Shown one piece after another: positions 45,501-56,099 of a stretch of 64,000 nucleotides of DNA. The translations under genes and the position numbers were made by a program. The DNA lies in contig NC_072893.1 in assembly GCF_027943255.1 (NCBI RefSeq), positions 35,796,001 through 35,860,000 of the forward strand, written 5' to 3'. How positions within the stretch are numbered: the first letter of the stretch is position 1; each line of letters begins with the position of its first letter. This DNA comes from Anastrepha obliqua (lineage: Eukaryota > Arthropoda > Insecta > Diptera > Tephritidae). Below the pieces are notes generated by a model, which saw nothing but the letters and a program-made list of their open reading frames with translations, did no database searches and was not told the DNA's origin.

Positions 45501-46178
45501 AGGAGATGGAGCGGGAAACAGATTGGAGTCTTCAGTGACAGTCAGGCTGCATTGAAGGCCCTGGAGAACGCGAAGCAAACCTCAAAGATTGTTCAAGAAT
45601 GTAAGAAGAAGCTTAATTCTATCGCAAGACAAAACAGGCTTGTACTTATATGGGTTCCGGGACACTCCGGTGTTCAAGGAAACGAAATTGCCGACGAATT
45701 GGCCAACCGTGGATCAGCGGTGCCCCCACAGGGGCCAGAGCCAATAATCGGAATCAGTCCCGCAGGAATCAAGAACTGGATCAACGATTATGTAGGCAAT
45801 CTACATAAAGAGCGATGGTCCGGTTTAGAACGCTGCAGAACTGCAAAGTGTTTTGTGACAAGTCCGAACAGAAAACTGTCAAACTTTCTACTAAAACTTA
45901 GAAGGAAAGACATTCGGTTGATGGTCGGCATCATTACAGGACACAACCCATGGGGTCAGCATATGACCACCATTGGAATCATCGAGGACCCGGTATGCCT
46001 GTCATGCTTGGAGGAGGCGGATAGCACTGAGCACTTTCTCTGTGAGTGTCCTGCCTTTGCTAGAGCGCGACTACGGGTATTGGGTTCCGATGTCTTGGGA
46101 ATGGGTAATATTCGTTCTCTAAAACTGGAGGATATTTACAGATTTGCCAAAGAATCTGGAAAATTCTCACAGGACTAA
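42519..46178 (+). CDS. LOA-like ORF2: endonuclease, reverse transcriptase, RNase H
   Basis: 1219 residues, fully open. The apurinic-type endonuclease covers about 1-225 (IILIQEPWV, GLIVGCDANSQN, SDHRLIEF). The reverse transcriptase covers about 430-780. Its motifs are SPGPDGIYPAML, VVFIPKPGKDDY, FRPISLTSFMLKSLERVVE, VFVDIEGAFDNATF (first Asp) and QGCPQGGVLSPLLW, then AYADDVCAL with Y677. RNase H covers about 940-1085: FFTDGSKTEIG with D947, TEVFAILKVAEW, VFSDSQAALKAL and IWVPGHSGVQGNEIADELAN. The C-terminal cysteine motif starts at C1160 (CLSCLEEADSTEHFLCECPAF). All catalytic motifs are present. It nicks target DNA and copies element RNA in place. ORF2 begins 14 nt after the ORF1 stop in another frame, so it probably depends on re-initiation. 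Confidence 0.95.
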   Translation: MTEVIFTQINLQHSKASTALLCRRHAKLQTNPHIILIQEPWVCHKRICGLSAMSWGQILHCEGNVRPRACIIMPRLIEHTMLKELCSGDIVAAKIKYWKSGNSVEAIIVSAYLPYDSVQPPPSRELREVVKYAESNNLGLIVGCDANSQNIVWGSSKCNPRGLKLLDFILSSDLVIQNTGNKPTFVTRRRQEVIDLTLTNRSVGNQINRWRVLEEDSLSDHRLIEFRLGIDTISIPSGRNPRNVDWDRYGELVTERLPNLKKLKSAEMIEDATKKLEGTLINCFEELCPLRQSRQGKAVPWWNPELSKLRVRSRKLLNKALKTKTEEDWANHRLTQREYKKKVRQAKLESYRNFCSNVEEMRETARLCKVLHLDRSVRLDSIRKPDGSYTISKSETFNALLETHFPGSRTLSEGESGMNNNGGNGGTSRYSWYIASRIVTRESIRFSLSSFENFKSPGPDGIYPAMLKKGGDRLIEALKRIFTACLAFGYILSQWRRVRVVFIPKPGKDDYSLAKSFRPISLTSFMLKSLERVVEKHIRVGVLPRSPLSRNQHAYQSGKSCESALHDLVSKIEAGLEADEYTMGVFVDIEGAFDNATFGSICSSAERHGVNQAIIKWIYSMLSERLLTAGGSDDEQITVRAKQGCPQGGVLSPLLWCFVVDSLLVEMQELGFHVQAYADDVCALTSDKSLRRLCTKVQRILDKIDDWCMRQGLSVNPNKTAIVLFTRKRKLDGLSLPTLKGVTLGLSNEVKYLGVILDKKLTWETHVSLKVNRALKIFQQCRRAFGKTWGLKPAVVLWIYTALIRPIITYASVVWWRRSMVKSTIRELYRLQRSVCLCITGAMSTTSGDALNAMLDLLPLDLKIQQEAIKAMCRLHKYGLWHEDGTSGHREIFKLLSEQCPMFLAPKDDLIPTVSFGRKFDVRFPLREQWSNPGGMQGGLTDIFFTDGSKTEIGSGAGWYLNDSNKYHYAMGGMATVFQTEVFAILKVAEWIIERRWSGKQIGVFSDSQAALKALENAKQTSKIVQECKKKLNSIARQNRLVLIWVPGHSGVQGNEIADELANRGSAVPPQGPEPIIGISPAGIKNWINDYVGNLHKERWSGLERCRTAKCFVTSPNRKLSNFLLKLRRKDIRLMVGIITGHNPWGQHMTTIGIIEDPVCLSCLEEADSTEHFLCECPAFARARLRVLGSDVLGMGNIRSLKLEDIYRFAKESGKFSQD

Positions 46179-46376
46179 CTATCTCTATCTCTGTCTCTAT
46201 TCTTTCCTATCTCTTTCTCTGATACTTTTCTGCCTCCCTCCTTGACTATCTACCCCCTTTCCAGAGCTTTAAATACAATGGGCTTTTTAGCCTGAGTGTT
46301 TTAGGAGCCACCAAATCTCCTGGTGCTCCTTGGCTCGACCTTTTCAAATTCAATTCAAATTCAATTCAACTTGACT

Positions 46377-46790
46377 AAAATTTACTTAAGTTAGCTTGAC
46401 TTAGCTTAATTTAAATTAACGTGACTTAACTTAACTTAACTTAACTTAACTTGACTTACCTTAACTTAATTTCACTTAAATTGAAAGCCACTTAAATTAA
46501 GTTTGGATTTAACTTAACTTGACTTAGCTTAACTTAGTTTTACTTAACTAAACTTAGTTTAACTTTGCTTAACTTAACTTGACTTAGCTTACTTTAAATG
46601 AACTTAATTTAAATTAGCTTGGCTTAACTTAACATCACTTAACTTAACTTTGCGTAACTAAACTTTTTTCTGTAGCGCTTCCTCTCGATACAATCCTCCT
46701 AGGCATCGTTGAAGTTCTCTTGGCCACGAATGGCTCGCATAATATTTAATTTAAGTGTCCATATCCCTCTACAAAAATACATAAAAATAT
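46377..46790. repeat. TTAACTT-rich repeat with unique tail, right part
   Basis: It continues the repeat interrupted by the LOA-like element. Short AACTTA/AACTTG repeats run to about 46660. The diverged copy of the unique tail follows (TAGCGCTTCCTCTCGAT near 46672, CATAATATTTAATTTAA near 46738). Confidence 0.85.
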
Positions 46791-47699
46791 GTCAACCACT
46801 GCTTAACGAGAAGAAATGTGTCCTGGGCACTCTTTTGCACTGTCCACTCTGTTGCAATAAATTTACTCCATTCTAGCTAGCAATAAGAAAAGTGTCATAT
46901 AATGCTAAGTTCGAGTGCAAGCCTTCCGTAGACAGTACAGGTATGATTAAGAAGACTCCTCTATTTGTGCCACCCTGTATGTCAATATGTTTTCTTACAT
47001 CATTGTTTGGTATACCCATGCGCAGTTTTTGTTGTTACCTACCGCTTGTGTGGAATTGCAAATCAGGCTAATGTCGCTGGTGCATCAACTATTCGTTGTC
47101 ACAAACGATTTAGAAAATTTACGAAATGGGGGATGTGGATCGCTGCATCTATCAACGTAGTAAATATCTTAGAGACGAACCAGCATCAACCTAAAGCTGT
47201 TACAATTTTCCGACTTAAGCTACTGCATAAGTAAGTAGCAGAAAACAAGTAATCGTCGATGCGTAGTGTTTCAAAGCCAAGTGCAGAAAATACATCAAAG
47301 AAAGTGTCAACTAGAAGGGTTTCAATATATTTTATTATTTATATTAAATATTAATTTTTTCCGCAAGAGCGCATTCAACTGAGTGCCAACAAAAAATATA
47401 ATGCTAAAAATTTAAAACACATATGACAAGCGCAACGAGATATCAAGTAAATGAAAATCTATGAAAATGTCACAAAAAACTTTAAAACACTTTACCGCTT
47501 CAGTTATGTCAAGGCTATGCCACCCTCTACTCCAATTGTTGCAATCGACGACTAAATAATATTGCAATAATAATAACTCCCTGTCACATGGGAGGTCTAA
47601 CCCTACTCGTCGTATTGCCACGACAAATCTGCTTCCGCTTACTTCTTGCTCTGATCAAAGGCTTTTGATCCACTAAACTGAGTAGCTCTCTCGTTCATT
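46791..47699. other. No gene recognised
   Basis: Short open frames only. The one at 46965-47234 has no domain I recognise. Confidence 0.4.
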
Positions 47700-48727
47700 T
47701 TACATTTATTTATTTTTTTCAAATATAAAGTCCATGAACAACAAATTCTTGCAGACTACTAACACAAAATAAGCAAGATTAGATACAAGATTTCAGAAAG
47801 TTAATGAAAACAACATCAGAAAGTTTCATAAGAGATGAGATCCGGCAGAGCACAAGCAATTGGTTTCGGGCATAATTTGTTTTGTTATTACCTCCATAAA
47901 AAGGGTAGGAATATCGAAGTTCTCTTCAAGGAACATTAATGTTTATTTCTTGCAGATGGGGCAGCACAATCAAAATCTCCTTTTGTAATGCCAGATCTTC
48001 TCCAGATCTCCAAATCTTTTATTTTCTAGAGGTTCGAGATGGCCACCAAATAATAGTGAAATATTCAAGGTGAGAACATGCAAAAGAGGTGTAAAACAAT
48101 TCTAATATGTATGGGTCCGAGAACTCCGAGCTAATCCGCTACTTTTTTTTACATTTAAGCAAAGATGGGATCTAGAGACGAATAAAGAATGTCAGTCTCA
48201 GCATTCCCCGAACAGTCGGTTCCGCGTTACCGGAACGACCCGGAAGGACTGTCACTTCATGTATTGAGAATGTTTTTGCTCATACAACAACAACTGTCAA
48301 TCTCAGCTTGAAGATTCGACATCATCTGCGGAATTTATTAACGAGTCAATTTTCAAGTAATCAGCGTATAACAGAAACTGAGCATATGAAAAGCAAGAAC
48401 TAATGTCGTTAACGAACAATACGAAAAGGAGCAGATCTAGAATACTGCCCTGAGGGACGCCGGACTTTGCACGGAAGGGTTCAGATGACACGCCGTCAAT
48501 GGAGACAACAAGTGTGACTTAAGCAATTGCAAAAAAACAGAGTGAAAGCCTGAGCAAGCTAGTTTATGAATCAGTAACTTATGAGAGACTTTATCAAATG
48601 CTTTGGAGAAATCTGTGTAGATGCAGTCGACTTGACATCCAGAAGAAAAAGCTGGGATGTAGTATTCGCAAAAACTGGAAGGTTCGAAACTATAGAACGC
48701 CGTGGGACAAACCCATGTTGGTTAGAA
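47700..48727 (-). mobile_element. Jockey/CR1-like retrotransposon, decayed RT and 3' part
   Basis: Minus-strand pieces, 5' to 3', start with a CSNQHGFVPRRS-like segment near 48725. AKSGVPQGSILDLLLFVLF and FLLYADYLKI follow (48490-48340; the second Asp of YADD is Tyr). Near 48120-48040 come FSDPYILELFYTSFACSHLE and YFTIIWWPS. Stops and frame breaks are frequent. It is a relative of the 17860-19437 fragment and is interrupted at its 5' side by a mariner derivative. Confidence 0.7.
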
Positions 48728-49489
48728 CAAATTGAAGTCCAAAGTAAACAAGACTGGCAAGTTAAGTGAGGACCAAAAATTGCTCAGAATTCAACATTCG
48801 AAAGACCTCATTAAAGAGGCGAGAAGAGACGAAAACTTCCTTTGCAACATTGTCACTGTTGCTGCTTCCCCCATGAACCTGAAACTAAGCGTCAAAGTGC
48901 CGAATGGGATGCTCCAGACGAGCCACCACCCAAAAAATTGGATTTGGAGAAGTCAAAAATCAAGTCGATGTTCATTTGTTTGTACGATTCCAAGGGAATT
49001 GCCGTCAAGGAGTTCGTGCTAATGGACCAAACCGCCATTGCAATTTTCTATCTTTTCATTTTAAAACGTTTGTTGCATCGCGTTCGTCGAATTCGCCCTG
49101 AATACCGCAAGGAGGAAGGTGGCGCGTATTTCATGATAATGCACCATGTCATCTATCCACACTTGAGACTGATTTTTTGACTAGAAATCGCATTTTAACC
49201 ATCAATCACTCACCGTATTCGCCTGATATGACTCCCCGTGACTTCTACCTATTCAGAAAATTGCATTTTTCCATGAAAGGGAAATGTTTTGCGTCCGTAG
49301 AGTCCATCCGAAAGGCTTGCATTGACATCCTGAAGGACATTCCCGTCAATGACCTGAAACACTCTTTCGAAAAGCTTTTAGATCCAACAAAACAGTGTAT
49401 CGGGGCCAGAAGGGACTCTTTTGAATAAAAAACAAAGCTTCTGCCGTTTCTATTTTAGCTCAGTCTTGTTTATTTTGGACTTCACCTTG
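48728..49489 (+). mobile_element. Mariner deletion derivative
   Basis: The left end CAAATTGAAGTCCAAAGTAA and the reversed right end CAAGGTGAAGTCCAAAATAA are inverted repeats of about 28 bp. TA follows the right end (49490-49491); the left TA has become AA. The interior reads LSEDQKLLRIQHSKDLIKEA and RRDENFLCNIVT. After a shift it reads KLDLEKSKIKSMFICLYDSK, FLSFHFK-type frames, then NHSPYSPDMTPRDFYLFRKL (third Asp region) and DILKDIPVNDLKHSFEKLL. The DNA-binding domain is missing and several frame breaks occur. Confidence 0.8.
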
Positions 49490-49491
49490 TA

Positions 49492-50456
49492 TGTTATAGT
49501 GAAGTACCTGACTTTATTTGATACATATTTTGTACTTTGGCTTTTGTAAAACATTAGTTCAAAGATATTTGTATACTTTTCACATAGGACTAAAGCAAAT
49601 CCCTGAATATTGTGCTCGTATGTGTGTCTTACGGACGGTCTTGAGTATATTCTCCGGATTGAAAAATTTAAATGAATTTTTTCTAGACTTGCAGAGCGAT
49701 ACAGTGATAAGTAAAAATGCAAAGACGAATGCAGAAAGAAGAAGAAATCACGCAAACCACACACGAATCAATGGCACAAGAGCGATGTCACACACACAGC
49801 GATTCTCCAAATTCGCTGAGAGGAAGTTAGCGGTATCACGATCGGAGCCACCTTATTATTCTCTCCATCGTGAGGTGAATACATCTCAGCATCTTCTACT
49901 CAGCTACCCTGCTCTCGGCGGTCTGAGATTCAGATATGCTTAACTCTCACCATTTTGATACAACTGCAAATATAGTAGGTTCACATATCACACCTATTGA
50001 ATTTCATTAGTACAATGAAGCCACTGGCATACATGTGAATAGTCTTCATTCGGTCTTCTTCTCCATAAGACCAAAAATAACTCCCTCTCCTCTCTACTTT
50101 CTTTCCTCTCTTTCGCACTATTACTCTAGCCATGATGTCACAACGGACAAAGTTTTGCATATTCGCCCAAGAGAGTTGTCAACTTACGCTCGCTTTACGA
50201 TCAGGTGGGGCAACCATGCCAAGCAAGGTTCTTAGAGGCTACAGTAGATCCCGCTAGTCAGCAACGATTTTTTAACATTTCTTATCCTTTCAGTTATGTA
50301 ATTTTTCGCTAATACGAAAGAGCTAAAGACCACGGATGAGAATATTTCATCATCGCATCATCTTAAAGCAGTTAATAGATCAACAGCCAAATATTCAACT
50401 AAAATTTGATGAGAAAAGATTCGGAAACAAATTAACCGCCTCATTAATATAGGAAG
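49492..50456. other. No gene recognised
   Basis: Short open frames without domains, and no element termini. Confidence 0.4.
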
Positions 50457-50458
50457 TA

Positions 50459-50671
50459 CAAGGAGGCGCAAAATTAATCACCCTAACGAAAGGTTTATAA
50501 TTTTTGCAAATGGCGTCGTACGTCAATCATGTTTGACACTTGTGAAGTAGACAGTTGCAGAAAACCAATGGAGCGCGTAGAGGTCAAAATAAAGATAACC
50601 TTCACTCAAAATATATTTTTTTCTTTTTCATTTGGTAAAAAAAAATGTATGATTAAATGTATGCCATCTTG
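50459..50671. mobile_element. Tc1/mariner-type MITE, copy 2
   Basis: The left end is CAAGGAGGCGCAAAATTAAT. The right end has diverged to an inverse of CAAGATGGCATACATTTAAT. TA lies on both sides (50457-50458, 50672-50673). The interior shares GGCGTCGTACGTCAATC and neighbouring blocks with the copy at 17414-17643. Confidence 0.8.
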
Positions 50672-50673
50672 TA

Positions 50674-51310
50674 GAGGCATCGTTGCAAAAATAGATTTTG
50701 GAATACTCGAAATGTTTTTTGGACTTTATGTATTATAGGTCCAGGTAGGTCCAGAGGTTCTGTCAGGAACAGCTGACATTATCCGATTCAATTTATTCAC
50801 CACTAAGCTCTGCTCAAAAAATTAGTCAATATGAATCATTACTCGTATTAGAACCGAAAATATTGTTAAAAGTTTATTTAGAGATTTTTGGCACTGAAAT
50901 TTTAGTCTTAGCATATACCCGAATCCCTTTGCTGGTATGACAAAGAGCGGCCGAAAAAAGACAGAAGCAATATTTTGATTAGGGAAAACGGAAGAAATTA
51001 ATTTCTTCCCCCTTGAATGTTAATCCAACTCACTAGGTGTAGTTAAAAAAATGTTAAATATAAGTTTGGAGAAAAAGAAATATTATATTCCCGATAGATG
51101 ACTGTAGTGATCGATATCTCGTAAAGTATGGATCGAATGATTTAAAGTTTATGCTCGTTGTCAAGGTGAAATTTTACACTAAAAAAAATCACAGAAATAA
51201 TCGAAGTTCACTGTATTGTTAGTAGTCGTAGCATTGCCTTGGATCTTACGATCGACCATAAAACAATTTTAAGCCATTAACGCAAAAAAAGAACTTCTTT
51301 TTCCCCAAAT
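50674..51310. other. No gene recognised
   Basis: AT-rich spacer with no supported feature. Confidence 0.4.
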
Positions 51311-51312
51311 TA

Positions 51313-52586
51313 TTAGGTGCGCAACTAAATTCCCGCTGTTTGTCAATAGATGCCGCCAGCAGTGTGTGCTAGTCGATACTAACATAACCTAAACTTTATG
51401 ACGTTATGGTAAACAACCTGCTTCGACACATTTGGATTTTGTTTTGGTGAATACTTTTGGTTTTGTGAAAATGTCTGATTTTGTGCCGAATAATCGTCAT
51501 TTGCAGGAAGTGTTGATTTTCCTATTTCATTTGAAAAAAAAAGCGGCTGAAGCGCATCGAGAGCTACAAAAAGTTTATGGAGATGCTGCTTTAAGTGAAA
51601 CAACGTGCCTAGATTGGTTCCGTCGCTTCAAAGACGGTGATTTTAATGTTGACGACCGTCCACGCGAATGAAGGCCAAAAACCTTCGAAGACGCTGAATT
51701 GGAGGCATTGCTCAATGAGGATCGTGTCACACGCAAGAAGAGCTTGCTTCAGTATTAGGAGTTACCCGCCAATCCATTTCCAAGCGATTGCATGCTTTGG
51801 GAATGATTCAGAAACAGGGGACTTGTATTCCTTATGAGTTGAAACCAAGGAATGTTGAACGTCGTTTTTTCGCCTGTGAACAACTGTCACTGCTCCATCG
51901 GCAAAAAAGGAAGGGTTTTCTTCATCGCATCGTGACGGGTGATTAAAATTGATTCATTACAGAAATCCAAAGAAAAGAAAGCCATAGGGGCTGCCCGGTC
52001 ATGCTTCTGCCCGTCGTCGCCTCGGCCGAATATTCACGCTGCGAAGGTTATGCTATGTATTTGGTGGGAACAAGCTGGTGTTATTTATTTTGAACTGTAA
52101 AAACTAAGCGAAACCATCACTGGGGATCGCTGTCGACTTCAATTGATGGGATTGAGCCGAGAACTGCGGGATACGCGGCCGTAATACACGGAGAGGCATG
52201 AAAAAGTGATTCTACAGCATGACAACGCTCGGCCTCACTTTGCCAAACCCGTTAAAACCTACCTGGAAACACTGAAATGGGAAATCCTTCCCCACTCGCC
52301 ATATTCTCCAGATATTGCACCGATTATCACCTGTTCCGATCGATGGCGCATGGTCTAGCTGACCAGCAGTTCCATTCATATGAAGACATCAAAAAATGGC
52401 TGTATTCGTGGATAGCCTCAAAAGATGAACAGTTTTACGGCGACCGTATACGAGATCTACCAGAAAGATGGGAAAAAGTAGTAGCCAGCGACGGGCAATA
52501 CTTTAAATGATTCACCTGTAACCATTTTTTCAGAATAAGGTTGTATTTTCATAAAAAAAACAGCGAGAACTTAGTTGCGCACCCAA
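51313..52586 (+). mobile_element. Full-length mariner (mauritiana-type), inactive
   Basis: A 1274-bp element of normal mariner length. The ends TTAGGTGCGCAACTAAATTC and, reversed, TTGGGTGCGCAACTAAGTTC are about 30-bp inverted repeats. TA lies on both sides (51311-51312, 52587-52588). It is related to the copy at 37650 but clearly a different lineage. Confidence 0.92.
51471..52510 (+). pseudogene. Mariner transposase, multiply broken
   Basis: It starts MSDFVPNNRHLQEVLIFLFH and is open to a TGA at about 51671 (in place of Ser or Gly after RPRE). After frame changes it continues SVLGVTRQSISKRLHALGMI, YELKPRNVERRFFACEQL and FLHRIVTGD, where the next codon is TAA. VILQHDNARPHFAK carries the second Asp. 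The final frame (52277-52510) lost two bases at YSPDIAP. It ends LPERWEKVVASDGQYFK. At least three frameshifts and two stops rule out function. Confidence 0.88.
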
Positions 52587-52588
52587 TA

Positions 52589-53429
52589 ATATTCTATTTA
52601 TTTAATTTTTAAAGGCAATTTATGTAACTATTATTCAAATAAATATATAAAACATAAACAAGTAATAAACAAATAAATTTATAAATAATAAAAAAGATAA
52701 AAATATGAATACTAATTAAAATCCAGTTTACCAACTTGGCCCTCGGTGAAATAAGATTTGATTGGCTCATAGCGGAATTGCATTTTTGTTATGATACTGA
52801 TGAAAATTGACTCAGTTAACCTTTAATGGTTCTTACGCACTTCCATTAAGATAAAATCGAAAATTTAAAAATTTTTTGTTTAAAAGACGAAGTAAGACGA
52901 GAGAGAGCCGTGCAAATAAAAATTGAATTTATGTATTTTAGGAGCGAAAGCCTTTGATTTCCACATTGAGAAGTGGAAATATGTACATATGTATGTATAT
53001 TTACATTTCCACAACAACAGTTATTCCAAAACTACATATCAGCAACAACAACAACATAGCCATAACAACCCACAATCTCATCCGATGTCAGTTCGTATTG
53101 CGTTCAAGCGATAAAAGCAACCTGTCGTTGAATATTTTTGTTGCACTGAATGCTGCATCAACACTTGGCCATGATATCAGCACGCACTGTACTGCCACAT
53201 GGTTAAACCGCTGCTGTTGTTGTTCACTAGCATGCGACATTGCCAACTGTGTCAACATTTTCTGGAAGTACTAACATTTGTCTAAGCGACGCAGTAAAAA
53301 TTGCAGTGAGATTTGAGACTGCACTAAACACATACAGTATATCACACAAATAAGTTTCCATGCAGCAAATTTGTTTTTTGTAAATGAAAATGTTGAAATT
53401 TGTTTCCATAAGTTAACAACATGGTTTCA
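52589..53429. other. No gene recognised
   Basis: AT-rich spacer with CAACAA runs near 53030-53060. Confidence 0.4.
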
Positions 53430-53845
53430 GGTGTTTATTTACGATATGCGGAGTTTTAATATTGGCAAAGCGTTTCCATGGTGATAGGTTTGAACTTTCC
53501 ATTTCAAAAGTGCTTCGTTACTTTTCTGCGGTGTAGATCGGAGCATTATCCTGTTGTATTTTTTAACTGTCATTCAGCCCATGCTTGCCTTCTTCATGCA
53601 ACCTTGCGCAAATAGTTGTGATGAAGGAGCTTCATGTCCTTCACTCTCCAATTGAATTCGAAGTTGCGGCGCTGAAATTAATGGATTTGAATTTGCAACA
53701 GTTTGAAGTTTATACACAACTCCTTTGGTCGTATTTCGTGAGCTGCCTGTTTGTTCCATAGGACTTATGATCCTTGACTTTTCCGATAGCCGTATGCAAA
53801 TTTTTTTTAATGTATGCAACTTTTTTATTGGAATCACCATTTTTA
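53430..53845 (-). pseudogene. Possible Tc1-like transposase, N-terminal end joined to a catalytic scrap
   Basis: The minus strand 53840-53574 reads VYKLQTVANSNPLISAPQLR and ends QGCMKKASMG, like the second DNA-binding helix region of Tc1 transposases. A short following stretch, near 53560-53500, resembles the segment after the second Asp. The rest is deleted. No inverted repeats were found. Assignment is tentative. Confidence 0.45.
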
Positions 53846-53858
53846 TGTATTTATATTA

Positions 53859-54960
53859 CAGGGTCCGGCACTCGAAGTGTAACTAATTAAAAGGACCTTA
53901 AATTCAGTTTAGAAAATTACTTAGTAAATTCAATTAAAAGCAAAAAAATGTGTAAAAATAATACAAAATTAAGAATCTATTTATTTTTGCCTGATATGAT
54001 CACCTTTTGCCTTGTCCATGGCCTTGAGATGGTTCAGAAACGAATCGCAAGTTGCCCGCGTGGGACTTGCAGGTATTTTGACACACTCGTGGACAATGAC
54101 TTTTTTCAGCGCCTCGAGACGGGTGAATCTTTTAGTTTGGACCTTGCTCTCTAAAATGGCCCAAAGAGAATAATCCACGGGATTCGCGTCTGTGGAGTTT
54201 GAGAGCCATTGTGTGGACGTTATGAAGTTCGGAACGTTGGTTTTAGCCATTTTTGGTTCACTCGAGCTTTGTGGGCCGGTGCCGAGTCCTGTTGAAACAT
54301 CCATGGTCTGCCACTACGGCTTCAAAGCAACCTCCAAAATACTTTCCCGATAATATTTCGCATTTACCTTAACGCCAGGCTCGATGTAAACGATTGGAGG
54401 GTTAGTTGGTGCTGCCTCCTGGTGGCCAATCGATGGCTCAAATTCTCGTATAAACGGTCGGCCAAATTCGACCAAAGAAACCCTATCGTTTTGGGAGTTT
54501 ACGAAATGCTTAATTTGAAAAATTTTCTCGTCAGAAAACACAATGTTCGGAAATTGACCGCTTTCGGGCAAGTGAAGCAACTCCTGCGCTCTTTCTAGTC
54601 TGACTTGTTGCTGCTTTTGATCTTGTAAGGCTTGACTTTGATATCATTTTTCAGTATGCGGCGGATGCTAGGTTCAGATATTTTCAGTACTTTCTCCATT
54701 TGATTGGCACTTCGTCGGAGATTTCGCTCAAGTCGCTTCTTCACTTTTTGAACCATTTCACGTGACGTTGCAGTTTATTGATGATCACCTCCATGACGTT
54801 TCGCGATGCTACCAGTATCTTTACAATGAGTAATGGAGCGATAAACAAAAACTTTATTTACTTTACGGTGCTCAAGCTCACGAGCAATCGCCGGTTGTGA
54901 TTTTCCAGCCAAATATAATGCAATCACACTATTACGTTTGGAATCCATTACTTACTTTTG
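53859..54960 (-). mobile_element. DD37D (maT-like) element, one end present
   Basis: The left end has TA and CAGGGTCCGGCACTCGAAG. The corresponding right end is not found after the start codon, so that terminus is lost. It is the most complete copy of its family in the window. Confidence 0.85.
53981..54950 (-). pseudogene. DD37D (maT-like) transposase, frameshifted
   Basis: The start codon is at 54950 on the minus strand. Successive pieces read NSVIALYLAGKSQPAIAREL, KRLERNLRRSANQMEKVL, ISEPSIRRILKNDIKVKPYK, LPESGQFPNIVFSDEKIF (first Asp) and YIEPGVKVNAKYYRESILEV. FQQDSAPAHKARVNQ carries the second Asp, and NVPNFITSTQWL then NSTDANPVDYSLW carries the third Asp, 37 residues later. It ends IRQK. 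At least three frame breaks are present, including near 54620-54600, 54310 and 54240. Confidence 0.85.
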
Positions 54961-56097
54961 TAGCACTAAAAGTTGGACTGCTGAACGCGAAATGTTGAGT
55001 AGAAAACAATATGATCACAGGCAACCGTTATTGTGGGACAGTGGCAACATATTTATGTTATGCACTGTACATACATGCAACTAAGTAAACAGCAACACAC
55101 TCAAATATCAACTAATTTTCACAGGCTCTCTTATTTGCCTATTTGCTTTCTCTACAACCTACGTGACGTCCTTCAATGTGCTACCTTGAATGATGTTGTG
55201 TTTGTGCGTTTTGTTTTTGTTTTCCCGAGAGGCTTTTGATAAAATTTTCATTAAAAAGTAGACTTCAAAAGTTAAACAGGAAATACAGGCGAACAAAGTG
55301 AAAATTTAATTCAGTGGCATTGTTTTGAGTAATTGTTAAGGAGGAGGCTTTTACGGTTTCATAGTTTAACCTTGAAATGACAAAATAAAAAGCTTTAGGT
55401 ATATGAAGGAGGAGGACGAACGATGGACAAATTTCTATCAATTTTTCATTGCATACTGAGATCTGAATGCATTGAGAAATTGCAAAAAACAGTGCCTTAA
55501 AACTGGAATTTCATCAACCATTCTGGAGAACTCCAAAAACCTAGTCCTCAGCAAGCTACACCCATGAGCAGATAATGGCTGAATACTCGGAGCTTCGCCA
55601 CAGTGTTCACAACGCGTATGTTAAACGAATTTTGGATAAGCGGCGCTGTTAGAACACCCCAGTCGACGCAAAGCTCGATGCTTTAATTTGCGGTGGTGTG
55701 TATTACAGTCAACTCGGGATCTCTTTGTGCTTTCATCTTCGCGTCTATCGCAGCGCATTTCAGGCTTAACTGATGCCTTTCAAGAGAGCCGCTAAATGGT
55801 ATAGTTTGTGGGATGCCAGGAGTTGGTATCTGCATATTCACCGACTGCTGGTAGGCTATAAAATCGATTTAAACCAGCCCACAGCTTCCATGTCCAACGA
55901 GAGTTGGCTAAGTTATTTCGGTGTTAAATGGTATGGGTTTCGGACCATTGCGACATTGCATGGAAATGCAGGGCTATATGTGGGGCGTAGGGCCAATGGA
56001 GCATAGTATGCAATTAACGACAAATTTAAGGCAAGCGCATTGTCGTTTGTGGTTGAGCTACCACTTTACTTCTGGCTCTAAAGAGAGGGTTGTTAAA
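54961..56097. other. No gene recognised
   Basis: Several short open frames (for example 55773-56006) without known domains. They may be remnants of retrotransposon coding sequence, but I cannot support that. Confidence 0.4.
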
Positions 56098-56099
56098 TA

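Larger units (their letters stand above)
40964..46367 (+). mobile_element. Apparently full-length LOA-like non-LTR retrotransposon
   Basis: A 5.4-kb element has a 5' leader from CCTTGTCATGTCGGTCTCC, two long ORFs 14 nt apart, and a pyrimidine-rich 3' UTR with TTCAAATTCAATTCAA repeats at the 3' end. AACTTGACT occurs directly before and after (40955-40963, 46368-46376) as a probable 9-bp target duplication. That motif is frequent in the surrounding repeat, so chance is possible. RNase H after RT and an ORF1 without CCHC knuckles fit the LOA clade. Both ORFs are uninterrupted, suggesting a recent insertion. Confidence 0.88.

Noticed and set aside
50529..50738. 69-codon ORF
   Set aside because: Most of it lies inside the MITE at 50459-50671 and crosses its right end, so it is chance.
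55773..56006. 77-codon ORF with Trp/Tyr-rich sequence
   Set aside because: It vaguely recalls retrotransposon coding sequence but shows no RNase H or cysteine motif I can name.
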